Assembly (NCBI RefSeq): GCF_002002705.1 | Contig: NZ_MUNS01000041.1 | Coordinates: forward strand, 485,545 to 549,544 | DNA: 64,000 bases | DNA from: Polaromonas sp. C04 | GTDB lineage: Bacteria; Pseudomonadota; Gammaproteobacteria; Burkholderiales; Burkholderiaceae_C | Direction of reading: 5' to 3' | In this document: piece after piece, positions 7,686 to 16,181 of the stretch | How positions within the stretch are numbered: the stretch's first letter is position 1 | How the letters are laid out: each line of letters starts with the position of its first letter | Translations under genes and position numbers: made by a program | The notes under the pieces: generated by a model | Seen by the model: the letters and a program-made list of their open reading frames with translations, nothing else | Told to the model about the DNA's origin: nothing | The model's database searches: none

Positions 7686-8306
7686 AAAGACCAGCTCGCC
7701 GCGCGCGTGGCGCAAGACATTGACGAAGGCGCCACGGTGAATCTCGGCATCGGCATGCCGACGCTGGTGGCCAACCACATCCCCGCCAGCCGCGAGGTCA
7801 TCCTGCACAGCGAGAACGGCATTCTCGGCATGGGCCCGGCGCCAGCCGCAGGTGAGGAAGACTACGACCTGATCAACGCCGGCAAGCAGCCGGTCACGCT
7901 GCTGCCCGGCGGCGCGTTCTTCCACCATGCCGACAGCTTTGCCATGATGCGCGGCGGCCATCTGGACATCTGCGTGCTGGGCGCGTTCCAGGTCAGCGCC
8001 ACGGGCGACCTGGCGAACTGGCACACCGGCGCGCCCGACGCCATCCCCGCCGTCGGCGGCGCGATGGACCTGGCGATTGGCGCGCGCCAGACCTGGGTCA
8101 TGATGGACCTGCTCACCAAAAAGGGCGAGAGCAAGATCGTCAAAACCTGCACCTATCCGCTGACCGGCATCGCCTGCGTGAAACGGATTTACTCCGAACT
8201 CGCCACGCTGGCCTGCACGCCGCAGGGCCTCAAACTGATTGATAAAGTCGAAGGCCTGGCGCACACCGAGCTCGAAAAGCTGGTCGGCCTTTCCATCCAG
8301 CCCTAA
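7662..8306 (+). CDS. pcaJ: 3-oxoadipate CoA-transferase subunit B
   Basis: 214 residues with the beta-subunit signatures ATVNLGIGMPTLVANHIP and SENGILGMGPAPA. The glutamate in SENG is the catalytic residue that forms the enzyme-CoA thioester in this family. The ATG at 7662 and its weak ribosome site (AGAGAA) lie inside an interspersed repeat. It pairs with PcaI 54 bases upstream and is followed by pcaF 18 bases downstream, so the three genes form one operon. Confidence 0.9.
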   Translation: MSSYQKRSKDQLAARVAQDIDEGATVNLGIGMPTLVANHIPASREVILHSENGILGMGPAPAAGEEDYDLINAGKQPVTLLPGGAFFHHADSFAMMRGGHLDICVLGAFQVSATGDLANWHTGAPDAIPAVGGAMDLAIGARQTWVMMDLLTKKGESKIVKTCTYPLTGIACVKRIYSELATLACTPQGLKLIDKVEGLAHTELEKLVGLSIQP

Positions 8307-8324
8307 CCCAACCAGGAGATCCCC

Positions 8325-9530
8325 ATGTCAAACCAGGCCTTCATCTGCGACGCCATCCGCACCCCCTTTGGCCGCTACGGCGGCGCCCTCTGCAGCGTGC
8401 GCACCGATGACCTCGGCGCGATTCCCTTGAAGGCGCTGATGGCGCGTAACCCGACGGTGGACTGGCAGGCCGTCACTGATGTCCTCTATGGCTGCGCGAA
8501 TCAGGCCGGTGAAGACAACCGCAACGTGGCGCGCATGGCCAGCCTGCTGGCCGGCTTGCCGATCGAGCTGCCGGGCGCCACCATCAACCGCCTGTGCGGC
8601 TCCGGGCTCGACGCGCTGGGCAGCGCGGCGCGCGCCATCAAGGCGGGCGAGGCTTCGCTGATGATTGCCGGCGGCGTCGAGAGCATGAGCCGCGCGCCCT
8701 TCGTCATGCCCAAAGCCGAGAGCGCCTTCAGCCGCGCCAACGCGGTGTACGACACGACCATCGGCTGGCGCTTCGTCAACAAGCTGATGAAGGCGCAATA
8801 CGGCGTGGACTCGATGCCCGAGACGGCGGAGAACGTCGCCACCGATTACAAGATCAGCCGCCAGGACCAGGACAAGATGGCGCTGGCCTCGCAGCTCAAG
8901 GCCGTGGCGGCGCAAAAGTCGGGCTATTTCGACGCCGAGATCACCCCCGTAACCATAGCCCAGAAAAAGGGCGACCCGGTCGTGGTGAGCCGCGACGAGC
9001 ACCCGCGTGACACCTCGATGGAGGTGCTGGCCAAACTCAAACCCATCGTGCGTGCCGACGGCACCATCACCGCGGGCAACGCCAGCGGCGTCAACGACGG
9101 CGCCTGCGCGCTGCTGCTGGCCGACGAGGCCGGCGCCGCCAAATATGGCCTCACGCCCAAGGCCCGCGTGGTCGGCATGGCCACGGCCGGCGTGGCCCCG
9201 CGCATCATGGGCATGGGCCCCGCGCCGGCCTCGCAAAAGGTGCTGGCCTTGAGCGGCCTGACCATCGCGCAGATGGACGTGATCGAACTCAACGAAGCCT
9301 TCGCCGCGCAGGGCCTGGCGGTGCTGCGCCAGCTCGGCGTGCCCGACGACGACCCGCGCGTCAACCCGAACGGCGGCGCCATTGCGCTGGGCCATCCGCT
9401 CGGCGCCTCCGGGGCGCGCCTGGCGACCACGGCCGTCAACCAGCTGGTCAAGAGCGGTGGCCGCTACGCGCTGTGCACCATGTGCATCGGCGTGGGGCAG
9501 GGCATTGCGGTGATCCTGGAGCGGGTCTGA
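8325..9530 (+). CDS. pcaF: 3-oxoadipyl-CoA thiolase
   Basis: 401 residues, full length for thiolases. It has the nucleophilic cysteine in NRLCGSGLDALG, the GGVESMSRAPFVM segment, NGGAIALGHPLGASGAR with the catalytic histidine, and the second cysteine in CTMCIGVGQG. It cleaves 3-oxoadipyl-CoA to succinyl-CoA and acetyl-CoA. The position after pcaIJ supports PcaF rather than a general acetyl-CoA acetyltransferase. A ribosome site CAGGAG lies 7 bases before the ATG. Confidence 0.9.
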   Translation: MSNQAFICDAIRTPFGRYGGALCSVRTDDLGAIPLKALMARNPTVDWQAVTDVLYGCANQAGEDNRNVARMASLLAGLPIELPGATINRLCGSGLDALGSAARAIKAGEASLMIAGGVESMSRAPFVMPKAESAFSRANAVYDTTIGWRFVNKLMKAQYGVDSMPETAENVATDYKISRQDQDKMALASQLKAVAAQKSGYFDAEITPVTIAQKKGDPVVVSRDEHPRDTSMEVLAKLKPIVRADGTITAGNASGVNDGACALLLADEAGAAKYGLTPKARVVGMATAGVAPRIMGMGPAPASQKVLALSGLTIAQMDVIELNEAFAAQGLAVLRQLGVPDDDPRVNPNGGAIALGHPLGASGARLATTAVNQLVKSGGRYALCTMCIGVGQGIAVILERV

Positions 9531-9554
9531 GCCGACGCGCAACGAGAGATTGGC

Positions 9555-9620
9555 GTTGCTCTTAATTCAGGAGCAATAAGCCAAGGTGGCGTATGGGCTG
9601 CAGTGTGATTTGGTTTGAAT
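9555..9620 (-). repeat. Full-length interspersed repeat after pcaF
   Basis: On the minus strand this reads GAATTCAAACCAAATCACAC, then TGCAGCCCATACG, ending in the core GCTCCTGAATTAAGAGC (9558-9574). The wider hairpin TTGGC...GCCAA (9550-9584) could slow convergent transcripts, but it has no T run, so I do not call it a terminator. It ends 3 bases from the stop of the Kef-type gene. Confidence 0.55.
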
Positions 9621-9623
9621 TCT

Positions 9624-11471
9624 TCAACTGCCAGCCACCCCTTGCACCTCACGCTGCGCCTGTTGCTCGCGCTGTGCCTGCTGCTCGCGCTCCGCGGCCA
9701 GCTGTTCCTCGAACTGCTGGCGCCCGCGCTTGACCACCGCGATCAGCTTGGCGCGGTCCTTGTAGTACGGGTGCATCTCTTCGAACAGCGCCAGGTTGTG
9801 CTGGCGAAAACGCCGGGCGCTCTGGCGCGCCGCCTCTGAAGTCTGGCCCAGCAGCTCCAGCACGGTGCGCGCGCTGCGCAGGCTGGACTCGAACAGCTCG
9901 CGCTCGACCCGCATCACGCCGCGGTCGCGCAACTGGTTCCAGTGCGTGACGTCTCTGGCCCTGGCCACCAGCTCCAGATGCGGGAAGTGTTCGTGCACCA
10001 GATCGACGATTTCCAGCGACTGCTCCACGCCATCGACCGCCAGCACGAAAATCTTCGCCTGGGCCGCGCCGGCGGTGCGCAGCAGGTCGAGCCGGGTCGC
10101 GTCGCCGTAGAACACCTTGGAGCCGAACGCGCGCGCCGCCTCGATCATCTCGGCATCGTGGTCCAGCACGGTGGCGGGGATGCCTTCGGCGGCCAGCACG
10201 CGCCCGACGATCTGCCCGTAGCGGCCGAAGCCCGCGATGATGATGGGCGCGTTCTGCGGCTCCGAGATTTCTTCCAGCACCGGCACATTGCAGTTCGCGT
10301 AGCGCGGCAGCAGCCATTTGTCGACAGCCACCAGCAATAGCGGGCTGATCAGCATCGACAGCGCCACGGCGCCGATCAGGAGCGACGCCGTCTCGGGTGG
10401 AAACACGTTCGCGCCGGCCGCGGCCTGGAACACGACAAAGGCAAACTCGCCGCCCTGCGCCAGAAGGAGCGTGAACACCGGGCGCTCCTGGAACGGCACG
10501 TCCATGGCGTGCGCCAGCGCATAAATCACGACCAGCTTGAGCGCCAGAAAGCCGAACAGGATGGCCGCCATCAAGTCTGGCGATCTGATGAGCACGCCAA
10601 AGTCGATGCTCATGCCCACCGCCATGAAGAACAGCCCGAGCAGCAGGCCCTTGAATGGTTCGAGGTCGGTTTCGAGTTCGCGCCGGTACTCGCTCTCGGC
10701 CAGCAGCACGCCGGCCAGAAAGGCGCCCAGCGCCATGGACAGGCCGACGAACTGCATCAGGGCCGCGATGCCGACGACCAGCAGCAGCGAGGCTGCAGTA
10801 AAAATCTCGGGCGTCTCGCTGCGTGCGATCCAGCGCAAGAGCGGGCGCAGCAGCAGCCGGCCGCCGAGGATGATGCCGCCGATAACTGTTACTATTTTGA
10901 TAGCTTCCAGAGCACGATGAGTCGCGACCACAGCCTCGTTCGGCTCCGTTACCACGGCGAGCAGCGGCAGCAGCGCCAGGATCGGGATGGCAGCCACGTC
11001 CTGAAATAGCAGGATGGAGAAACCGGCCTGCCCGCTGGTGGTGCGCAGCAGGTTGCGCTCGCCCATCACCTGCAGCGCAATCGCCGTGCTGGACAGCGCC
11101 AGTCCCAGCCCGATCACCACGGCCGTCTGCCAGCGTACGCCGAAGGCCACGGCCGTGGCGCCGATGGCCAGCGCACAAATCAGCACCTGGGCGCTGCCCC
11201 AGCCGAAGATTGGGCGGCGCAGGCTCCACAGGCGATCCGGTTCGAGTTCCAGCCCGACCAGGAACAGCATCAGCACCACGCCGAATTGGGCAAAGCCCAG
11301 GATGTCCTGCACATTCGTCACCAGCCCCAGTCCCCAGGGACCGATGGCAATGCCCGCGACCAGGTAACCGATGATGGCGCCCAGGCCAAGCGCCCGCGAC
11401 AGCGGCACCACGATGACGGCGGCGGCCAGGTAGATGAAGCTGTTGGTGAGCCAGGCGGGCGCGTGTTCCAT
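9624..11471 (-). CDS. Kef-type monovalent cation:proton antiporter with TrkA-N domain
   Basis: 615 residues. An N-terminal CPA2 exchanger domain has about 12 hydrophobic segments, including AGIAIGPWGLGLV, LALSSTAIALQVM and LFFMAVGMSIDFG. A cytosolic Rossmann domain starts near residue 408 (IIIAGFGRYGQIVGRVL) and binds nucleotide in KefB/KefC proteins. The C-terminus is glutamine/glutamate-rich and probably coiled. The family effluxes potassium in exchange for protons under electrophile stress. No KefF/KefG ancillary gene is adjacent, so KefB versus KefC cannot be decided. Codons near 10888-10904 come from a core repeat. Confidence 0.88.
   Translation of the reverse strand: MEHAPAWLTNSFIYLAAAVIVVPLSRALGLGAIIGYLVAGIAIGPWGLGLVTNVQDILGFAQFGVVLMLFLVGLELEPDRLWSLRRPIFGWGSAQVLICALAIGATAVAFGVRWQTAVVIGLGLALSSTAIALQVMGERNLLRTTSGQAGFSILLFQDVAAIPILALLPLLAVVTEPNEAVVATHRALEAIKIVTVIGGIILGGRLLLRPLLRWIARSETPEIFTAASLLLVVGIAALMQFVGLSMALGAFLAGVLLAESEYRRELETDLEPFKGLLLGLFFMAVGMSIDFGVLIRSPDLMAAILFGFLALKLVVIYALAHAMDVPFQERPVFTLLLAQGGEFAFVVFQAAAGANVFPPETASLLIGAVALSMLISPLLLVAVDKWLLPRYANCNVPVLEEISEPQNAPIIIAGFGRYGQIVGRVLAAEGIPATVLDHDAEMIEAARAFGSKVFYGDATRLDLLRTAGAAQAKIFVLAVDGVEQSLEIVDLVHEHFPHLELVARARDVTHWNQLRDRGVMRVERELFESSLRSARTVLELLGQTSEAARQSARRFRQHNLALFEEMHPYYKDRAKLIAVVKRGRQQFEEQLAAEREQQAQREQQAQREVQGVAGS
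10888..10904 (-). repeat. 17-nt palindromic core repeat inside the Kef-type gene
   Basis: Minus strand GCTATCAAAATAGTAAC, preceded by CTGGAA as in the DUF1841 copy. The second arm is imperfect. It is translated within ALEAIKIVTVIG, at the edge of a membrane segment. Confidence 0.6.
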
Positions 11472-11585
11472 GGGGTGTTCCGGTTTTGTTGGGATGGGCG
11501 CTATGACTGCGGATTAAGCCACTGCCCGCCCCGGCGTGTCACGGGCTGGACATCGCGGGCACGCCCCAGCCCTTACAGTGGCGCC

Positions 11586-12041
11586 ATGAAAACCTTCCAA
11601 ACCCTTTCCGAACTGGCGTCCCTGGTGGGCCAGGAGGTCGCGGTCAGCGACTGGATCACCATCACGCAGCAGCAGGTCAACCTGTTCGCCGAGGCCACCG
11701 GCGACCACCAGTGGATTCATGTGGACGTGGAAAAAGCCAGGGCGGGCCCGTTCGGCGGGCCGATTGCGCACGGGTTTTTGACGCTGTCGCTGCTGCCGAG
11801 GTTTTTCGAGTCCTCGTTCGAGGTCGTGCAGTCGCGCATGGGCGTGAACTACGGGCTCAACAAGGTGCGCTTCATGGCGCCGGTGCCGGTCGGCAGCCGC
11901 TTGCGCGCGCGCATGAAGTTGCTGGCGTGCACGCCGATCGACAACGACGGCATCCAGATGACCTGGGAGGTGGCGATCGAGCGCGAGGGGCACGCCAAGC
12001 CGGTGTGCGTGGCCGAGTCGCTGTCGCGGCGCTATCCCTGA
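11586..12041 (+). CDS. MaoC-like (R)-enoyl-CoA hydratase
   Basis: 151 residues forming a single hot-dog domain. The hydratase-2 motif FAEATGDHQWIH has the catalytic Asp40 and His45, followed by GPFGGPIAHGFLTLSL. The family hydrates trans-2-enoyl-CoA to (R)-3-hydroxyacyl-CoA and can feed polyhydroxyalkanoate synthesis or beta-oxidation. It stands alone between an antiporter gene and a convergent secreted-protein gene and shares the terminator at 12081-12112. Confidence 0.88.
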   Translation: MKTFQTLSELASLVGQEVAVSDWITITQQQVNLFAEATGDHQWIHVDVEKARAGPFGGPIAHGFLTLSLLPRFFESSFEVVQSRMGVNYGLNKVRFMAPVPVGSRLRARMKLLACTPIDNDGIQMTWEVAIEREGHAKPVCVAESLSRRYP

Positions 12042-12080
12042 ACCGCCAACGCAGGTCTGGTTGCCGGTAGCCGGAAAGAA

Positions 12081-12112
12081 AAAGCCCGCAGCGGTTTCCC
12101 GCTGCGGGCTTT
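12081..12112. terminator. Bidirectional terminator between convergent genes
   Basis: A perfect 14-bp stem (AAAGCCCGCAGCGG / CCGCTGCGGGCTTT) with a 4-base TTTC loop. The T-rich side (TTTTTCTTT) is on the minus strand, so it serves the DUF4148 gene best, while the plus-strand run is short. Confidence 0.85.
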
Positions 12113-12153
12113 GGTGCTGGCGCACCCGTCAGGGCGCGCTGGCAGCCACCGGC

Positions 12154-12450
12154 TTACATGATGCTGGCTTCGCCGTGGGCGATCTGGCCGGCGCGCAGCG
12201 CGATAGCCGTCTCATTGCGCACCGTGGCGCGGTCAACGCCCGAATTCACCAGGGCAGCCACACGCGAGCCAGCCGGTTCGAATTGGGCGCTGTGGGCCGC
12301 TTGCACGGCCTCGGCCTTGACTTCCGCCACGGGGCGCGTGGAGTTGAACGTGCTGCGGTTTTGCAGGTCGAAGTCGGCGCTGCCGGCATGAGCGCCCATG
12401 CTGGCCAAGGCGGCAAAAGCGGTAGCGGCGAAAATCTTGGTGGCATTCAT
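12154..12450 (-). CDS. Small secreted DUF4148 protein
   Basis: 98 residues from the ATG at 12448-12450, which has AAGGAAA as ribosome site. A longer frame starts 10 codons earlier but lacks one. A signal peptide (IFAATAFAALASMGAHA) is followed by a short mature region with TRPVAEVKAEAV and GVDRATVRNETAIALRAGQ. DUF4148 proteins are small periplasmic or secreted proteins of Burkholderiales with no known function, often strongly expressed. A strong terminator follows. Confidence 0.85.
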   Translation of the reverse strand: MNATKIFAATAFAALASMGAHAGSADFDLQNRSTFNSTRPVAEVKAEAVQAAHSAQFEPAGSRVAALVNSGVDRATVRNETAIALRAGQIAHGEASIM

Positions 12451-12606
12451 GATGAATTTCCTTTGACAGTAGTTAGACATTTCCGGGCAGGGCGGGCTCT
12501 ATTCGATTTGTCCCGTCTCGTCCAGCCTCGGTGAGTCGCCTATTGGGGTTCCGGCTCATCGATGGGTGAACTATAGGGTAAGTACTGACGTCAAAAAATA
12601 GCATAG

Positions 12607-12627
12607 TTGTTAATTAACAATTGTTAA
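12607..12627. promoter_or_regulatory. AT-rich palindrome upstream of the LysR gene
   Basis: TTGTTAATTAACAA (12607-12620) is a perfect 14-bp palindrome followed by TTGTTAA. It sits 52 bases before the LysR-type gene in the only AT-rich stretch of the 221-base divergent gap. It could be a regulator site or part of divergent promoters. The binding protein is not known. Confidence 0.4.
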
Positions 12628-12671
12628 AACTGGAATAATAGGTGCCTTGAAGCAAGCTTTCGGGGGCATAT

Positions 12672-13625
12672 ATGGACCGACTTCTATCGATGCGGGTGTT
12701 CCAGCAGGTGGTTGATCAGGAGGGTTTCGCCGCGGCGGCACGCTCGCTGGACCTGTCTGCGGCCGCCGTGACCCGCTTGATCACCGATCTGGAGCAGCAC
12801 CTGGGCACCCGGCTGCTGCAGCGCACCACGCGCAAGCTCTCGCTCACGGACGCCGGGCAGTCCTACCTCACGCGGGTGCGCAGCATCCTGAGTGCGGTGG
12901 ACGAGGCCGAGGCATCCGCGCGTGAGCAAACCGGCGAGATGGCGGGGTTGCTGCGCATTCACACCCAGCCGGTGATGGCCGTGTACATCCTGGCGCCACT
13001 GGTGACCGAGTTCCGCCGCCGCTACCCGAAGGTGGTGCTGGACATCACGGTGGATTCGGTCGCGATGCCGCCGATCGAGGAGTTCGATCTGACGATCCTG
13101 GGCGCGGGCGCGCATTACGACGCCAACGTGGTGGCGCGGCCGGTGATCGTCTCCGAAGGTCTGCTGTGCGCCTCGGCCGCTTATTTGCGTCATGCCGGAA
13201 CACCGCGCCAGCCCGAAGACCTGCAGCAGCACGCCTGCCTGCGGCTGCGCCAGACGGGCGCGCGGCAGCACACATGGCGTCTGATCAACCCGCAGGAGGC
13301 CGACCGGGAGGTGAGCGTCGAGGTCACGCCGGCGCTGGTGGCGAATCACACCGACACCTTGCTGCGCGCGATGCTGGACGGGGCGGGCATCAGCGCGCAG
13401 CCGCTGGACCTGGTGGCCAACTACCTGCGCGACGGCCATCTCAAGCGCGTGCTGGCGCCCTGGATTACCGGGCGCTTCACCCTGTACGCGGCGCTACCCA
13501 GCCGCAAGTACGTGCCGGCCCGCGCCCGGGCCTTCATGGAGTTCCTGATCGAGCAGACGCGCCTGAAGGCCGCGCAGGCCGAGCAGACGGGGCCCGTGGA
13601 GTCAGGCGACTCGGCGCCGCCGTGA
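12672..13625 (+). CDS. LysR family transcriptional regulator
   Basis: 317 residues. The N-terminal winged helix-turn-helix (FAAAARSLDLSAAAVTRLITDLEQHLGTRLLQRTTRKLSLTDAG split over residues 18-60) and linker helix are followed by a periplasmic-binding-like effector domain (residues about 90-295). This subgroup, starting MDRLLSMRVFQQVV, resembles CrgA/DmlR-type regulators. The divergent neighbour is the DUF4148 gene, which may be a target. No ligand can be assigned. Confidence 0.9.
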   Translation: MDRLLSMRVFQQVVDQEGFAAAARSLDLSAAAVTRLITDLEQHLGTRLLQRTTRKLSLTDAGQSYLTRVRSILSAVDEAEASAREQTGEMAGLLRIHTQPVMAVYILAPLVTEFRRRYPKVVLDITVDSVAMPPIEEFDLTILGAGAHYDANVVARPVIVSEGLLCASAAYLRHAGTPRQPEDLQQHACLRLRQTGARQHTWRLINPQEADREVSVEVTPALVANHTDTLLRAMLDGAGISAQPLDLVANYLRDGHLKRVLAPWITGRFTLYAALPSRKYVPARARAFMEFLIEQTRLKAAQAEQTGPVESGDSAPP

Positions 13626-13684
13626 CATAGGCGGCCGGGATGTGGCGACGGCAGTATGGGGCGGCTGGTGCCCGCCCGCCGCCG

Positions 13685-14161
13685 TCAACCCCCGGCGGCC
13701 ATCGCGAAGCGGTTTTGTCGCCAGGCCTCGAACACCGTCACCGCCACGGCATTCGACAGGTTCAGGCTGCGCTGGCCGACCCGCATGGGCAGTCGCAGGC
13801 ACTGCGCCGGGGCGAAGGATGCACGCAATGTCGGCGTCAGGCCCCGTGTTTCCGAGCCGAACACCAGCCAGTCGCCGGACGCGAAAGCCACGTCGTAGGG
13901 GCTGCGCGTGGCGTGCGTGGTCAGCGCGAACATGCGCCCGGGCGCCGGCTGTTCTGCGGCCACGAAGCTGGCCCAGTCGGCGTGCCGGCGCACCTGCGCG
14001 TACTCGTGGTAGTCCAGTCCGGCGCGCCGCAGCAGCTTGTCGTCCATCGAAAACCCCAGCGGCTCGACCAGGTGCAGGCTGCAGCCGGTATTGGCCGCCA
14101 GCCGGATGATGTTGCCGGTGTTGGGCGGAATTTCGGGCTCGACCAGGACGATGTGAAACAT
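13685..14161 (-). CDS. trmL: tRNA (cytidine(34)-2'-O)-methyltransferase
   Basis: 158 residues, the compact SPOUT length of TrmL. It begins MFHIVLVEPEIPPNTGNIIRL and has LVFGSETRGL and the knot motif LRLPMRVGQRSLNLSNAVA. TrmL methylates the 2'-O of the wobble base in tRNA-Leu isoacceptors. It is convergent with the LysR gene (59 bases apart). Confidence 0.92.
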   Translation of the reverse strand: MFHIVLVEPEIPPNTGNIIRLAANTGCSLHLVEPLGFSMDDKLLRRAGLDYHEYAQVRRHADWASFVAAEQPAPGRMFALTTHATRSPYDVAFASGDWLVFGSETRGLTPTLRASFAPAQCLRLPMRVGQRSLNLSNAVAVTVFEAWRQNRFAMAAGG

Positions 14162-14195
14162 GCGGTGATGTTAAGCCGCCGCCGGCCGCCGCGAC

Positions 14196-14358
14196 GGGCC
14201 GCCCCGAGCAAGGCCAGCCCCCTCGGGGGCCGGGCCGAAGCGTGATGCCTCGGCACGTGCATAGCGTAGGCCCGGCATGGGCTCGCTGCGCTGTACAGCT
14301 GCGCGCACGGACGCTATGCGAGCCCAGCGCAGTACGCGAAGCGACAAGCGTGGGGGCC
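14196..14358. repeat. Split copy of a GC-rich interspersed repeat
   Basis: Two halves of a repeat found also at 30009-30078 and 53697-53763. The first half, 14196-14232, has GGCCGCCCCGAG and CCCCCTCGGGGG. The second half, 14326-14358, has CAGTACGCGAAGCGACAAGC followed by GTGGGGGCC. About 90 bases, including an inverted GGGCTCGC / GCGAGCCC pair, separate them. Otherwise this 201-base gap between trmL and the ComF gene holds no gene. Confidence 0.6.
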
Positions 14359-14362
14359 ACCT

Positions 14363-15079
14363 TCAGCCCGGGTCATCAGTGCGGGCGACCACCAGCGCCG
14401 TGATGTGGGCGGCACCGGCCTGGCGCAGGGCGTGCGCTGCGGCGAACAGCGAGGCGCCGCTGGTCATCACGTCATCGACCAGCACCACCCTTTGGCCGTG
14501 CACGCGCGCAGCGCGCAGCGGCTCCAGCGCGAACGCCCCCGCGACGTTGCGCTGGCGCTCGGCGCGCCCCAGCGGGCGTTGCGACGGCGTATCGCGAATG
14601 CGCAGCAGCAGCGCGCCATCGGTTTTGCCCGGCGCGAGCTCGCGCGCGAGCGCCAGCGCCTGATTGAAGCCGCGCTCGCGCAGGCGCTGCCTCGACAGCG
14701 GCATGGGCAGCAGCAGATCGCAGCCTTCCAGCGCGGGCTCCACCCAGGGTGCGCTGCGCAAGAGCGTGGCAAGCACCGCCGACAAGCCAGGGTTGCTATT
14801 GAATTTATAGCTTGTGATGCAGTCCGACCAAGGATAAGCGTAGGAAACGGCGGCGAGGCAGGCATCCAGCGGGGGTGGCGATTTGAGGCATGCGCCGCAT
14901 TGACGCGGTGGCCCATCGCGGTACGGCGGCACGGGCAGCGCACAGGTGGGGCAACGCGGCACCGGCTGGGCGAATCGCACCACGCAGGCTTCGCACACCG
15001 GCTGCGCGGGCCAGGCGCGGCACACCATGCACTGGCTCGGCAGTGTGGTCATTGCCCTGGTGAACAAATCGCGAAACAT
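14363..15079 (-). CDS. ComF family amidophosphoribosyltransferase-like protein
   Basis: 238 residues from the ATG at 15077-15079. N-terminal zinc-finger-like cysteine pairs (CMVC, CEAC, CPTC, CGAC) precede a type I phosphoribosyltransferase domain ending with RVVLVDDVMTSGAS, the PRPP-binding loop. ComF/GntX-type proteins are linked to DNA uptake, but the biochemical role is unsettled. The start is uncertain: an ATG at 15130 would overlap the divergent methyltransferase start, and one at 15052 (MTTLPSQCMVC) has a weak AGG site. A core repeat lies inside (14795-14811). Confidence 0.85.
   Translation of the reverse strand: MFRDLFTRAMTTLPSQCMVCRAWPAQPVCEACVVRFAQPVPRCPTCALPVPPYRDGPPRQCGACLKSPPPLDACLAAVSYAYPWSDCITSYKFNSNPGLSAVLATLLRSAPWVEPALEGCDLLLPMPLSRQRLRERGFNQALALARELAPGKTDGALLLRIRDTPSQRPLGRAERQRNVAGAFALEPLRAARVHGQRVVLVDDVMTSGASLFAAAHALRQAGAAHITALVVARTDDPG
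14795..14811 (-). repeat. 17-nt palindromic core repeat inside the ComF gene
   Basis: GCTATTGAATTTATAGC, a perfect match to GCTAY-N7-RTAGC. It is translated on the minus strand as part of TSYKFNSN, between the zinc-finger part and the phosphoribosyltransferase domain. Confidence 0.7.
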
Positions 15080-15128
15080 CGAATCAATATACTCGCGACG
15101 CTGCCGCCTGCGCGGCGCCCACGCCGCC

Positions 15129-16043
15129 ATGTCTCAAGAACAATCACGCCCCCCCACGATCGACCCGCCAGCCGCCGCGCGCTGGGCCAGGGCCGCCCCC
15201 GCGCTGTCGCCCTGGCTGCACGAAGAGGTGGCGAGCCGCATGGAAGACCGCCTGCAGTGGATCAAGCTGCAGCCCACCCGGTGGGCGCACTGGGCGCCGG
15301 TGCGCGGCGGCTTGCAGGCGCACGCGCTGCTCGCCCGCCGCTATCCGGGTGCTGAATGTTTTGTGGTTGAAGCCCAGGAACGGCGGGCGCAGGTAGCTAT
15401 GAAATCAATAGTAAAACCGTGGTGGAATCCCGCCGGCTGGGCGGCCGCGCCGACCCGCTTCGAGATGCCGCTAGATGCCAGTGTGCAAATGCTCTGGGCC
15501 AATATGGCGCTGCACGACGTTTGCGCACCCGAGGCGCTGATCGCGCAGTGGCATCGCGCGCTGGCAACCGACGGGTTCCTGATGTTTTCCTGCCTCGGGC
15601 CGGACACCCTGCGCGAACTGCGCGGCCTGTACCAGGCGCTGGGCTGGCCCCCCGCGGGCCATGAGTTCACCGATATGCACGACTGGGGCGACATGCTGGT
15701 GCATGCCGGCTTTGCCGAGCCGGTGATGGACATGGAGCGCATCACACTCACCTACGAAACCCCGGCGCGGCTGTTGCAGGACTTGCGCGAACTCGGCCGC
15801 AACCTGCATCCACAGCGTTTTGCGGCGCTGCGGGGACGGCGCTGGCAGCAACAGCTGGAGCGCGAGATGGCTGCACGGCTGGCCGATCCGCAGCACGAGG
15901 GCCGGCTGGCGCTGACCTTCGAGATCATCTACGGCCATGCCCTCAAGCCGGCGCCGCGCCTGACGATCCGGCCGGAAACCTCCCTCTCGCTCGATGAAAT
16001 GCGCGCGGCGCTGCGCCAGCGCAAAAAGGCGGCCCAGGCTTGA
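15129..16043 (+). CDS. BioC-like SAM methyltransferase family protein, atypical N-terminus
   Basis: 304 residues from the ATG at 15129. The C-terminal two thirds resemble BioC (malonyl-ACP O-methyltransferase): ANMALHDVCAPEALIAQWHR, DGFLMFSCLGPDTLRELRGL and LVHAGFAEPVMDMERITLTY. The N-terminal part lacks the canonical SAM motif I (D/E-x-G-x-G-x-G); ALLARRYPGAECFVVEAQE is what remains of the strand-loop region. It may be a degenerate or divergent methyltransferase rather than an active BioC. A core repeat contributes AMKSIVKP (15396-15412). Its start lies immediately beside the divergent ComF gene. Confidence 0.7.
   Translation: MSQEQSRPPTIDPPAAARWARAAPALSPWLHEEVASRMEDRLQWIKLQPTRWAHWAPVRGGLQAHALLARRYPGAECFVVEAQERRAQVAMKSIVKPWWNPAGWAAAPTRFEMPLDASVQMLWANMALHDVCAPEALIAQWHRALATDGFLMFSCLGPDTLRELRGLYQALGWPPAGHEFTDMHDWGDMLVHAGFAEPVMDMERITLTYETPARLLQDLRELGRNLHPQRFAALRGRRWQQQLEREMAARLADPQHEGRLALTFEIIYGHALKPAPRLTIRPETSLSLDEMRAALRQRKKAAQA
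15396..15412 (+). repeat. 17-nt palindromic core repeat inside the BioC-like gene
   Basis: GCTATGAAATCAATAGT, one mismatch from GCTAY-N7-RTAGC. Translated as AMKSIV. It falls in the region where a SAM-binding motif would be expected to continue. Confidence 0.65.
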
Positions 16044-16181
16044 CCGCAGCGCGCTCTACCGACGCAAGGGTTACAAGTGTGTCGGCTACAATCGTCGCGA
16101 GTTGATTTTTAAGGGAATGTCCCCGGATTTCCTGCTGCGCTGGCGGTATCTGGCGAGGCGGCAGGCAGATGGACTTGGCGC

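Noticed and set aside
6819..8264. 481-codon minus-strand frame opposite pcaI and pcaJ
   Set aside because: Antisense to two well-conserved CoA-transferase genes; no motif and typical shadow composition.
9550..9584. Rho-independent terminator after pcaF
   Set aside because: The hairpin has no T run and is better explained as an interspersed-repeat copy.
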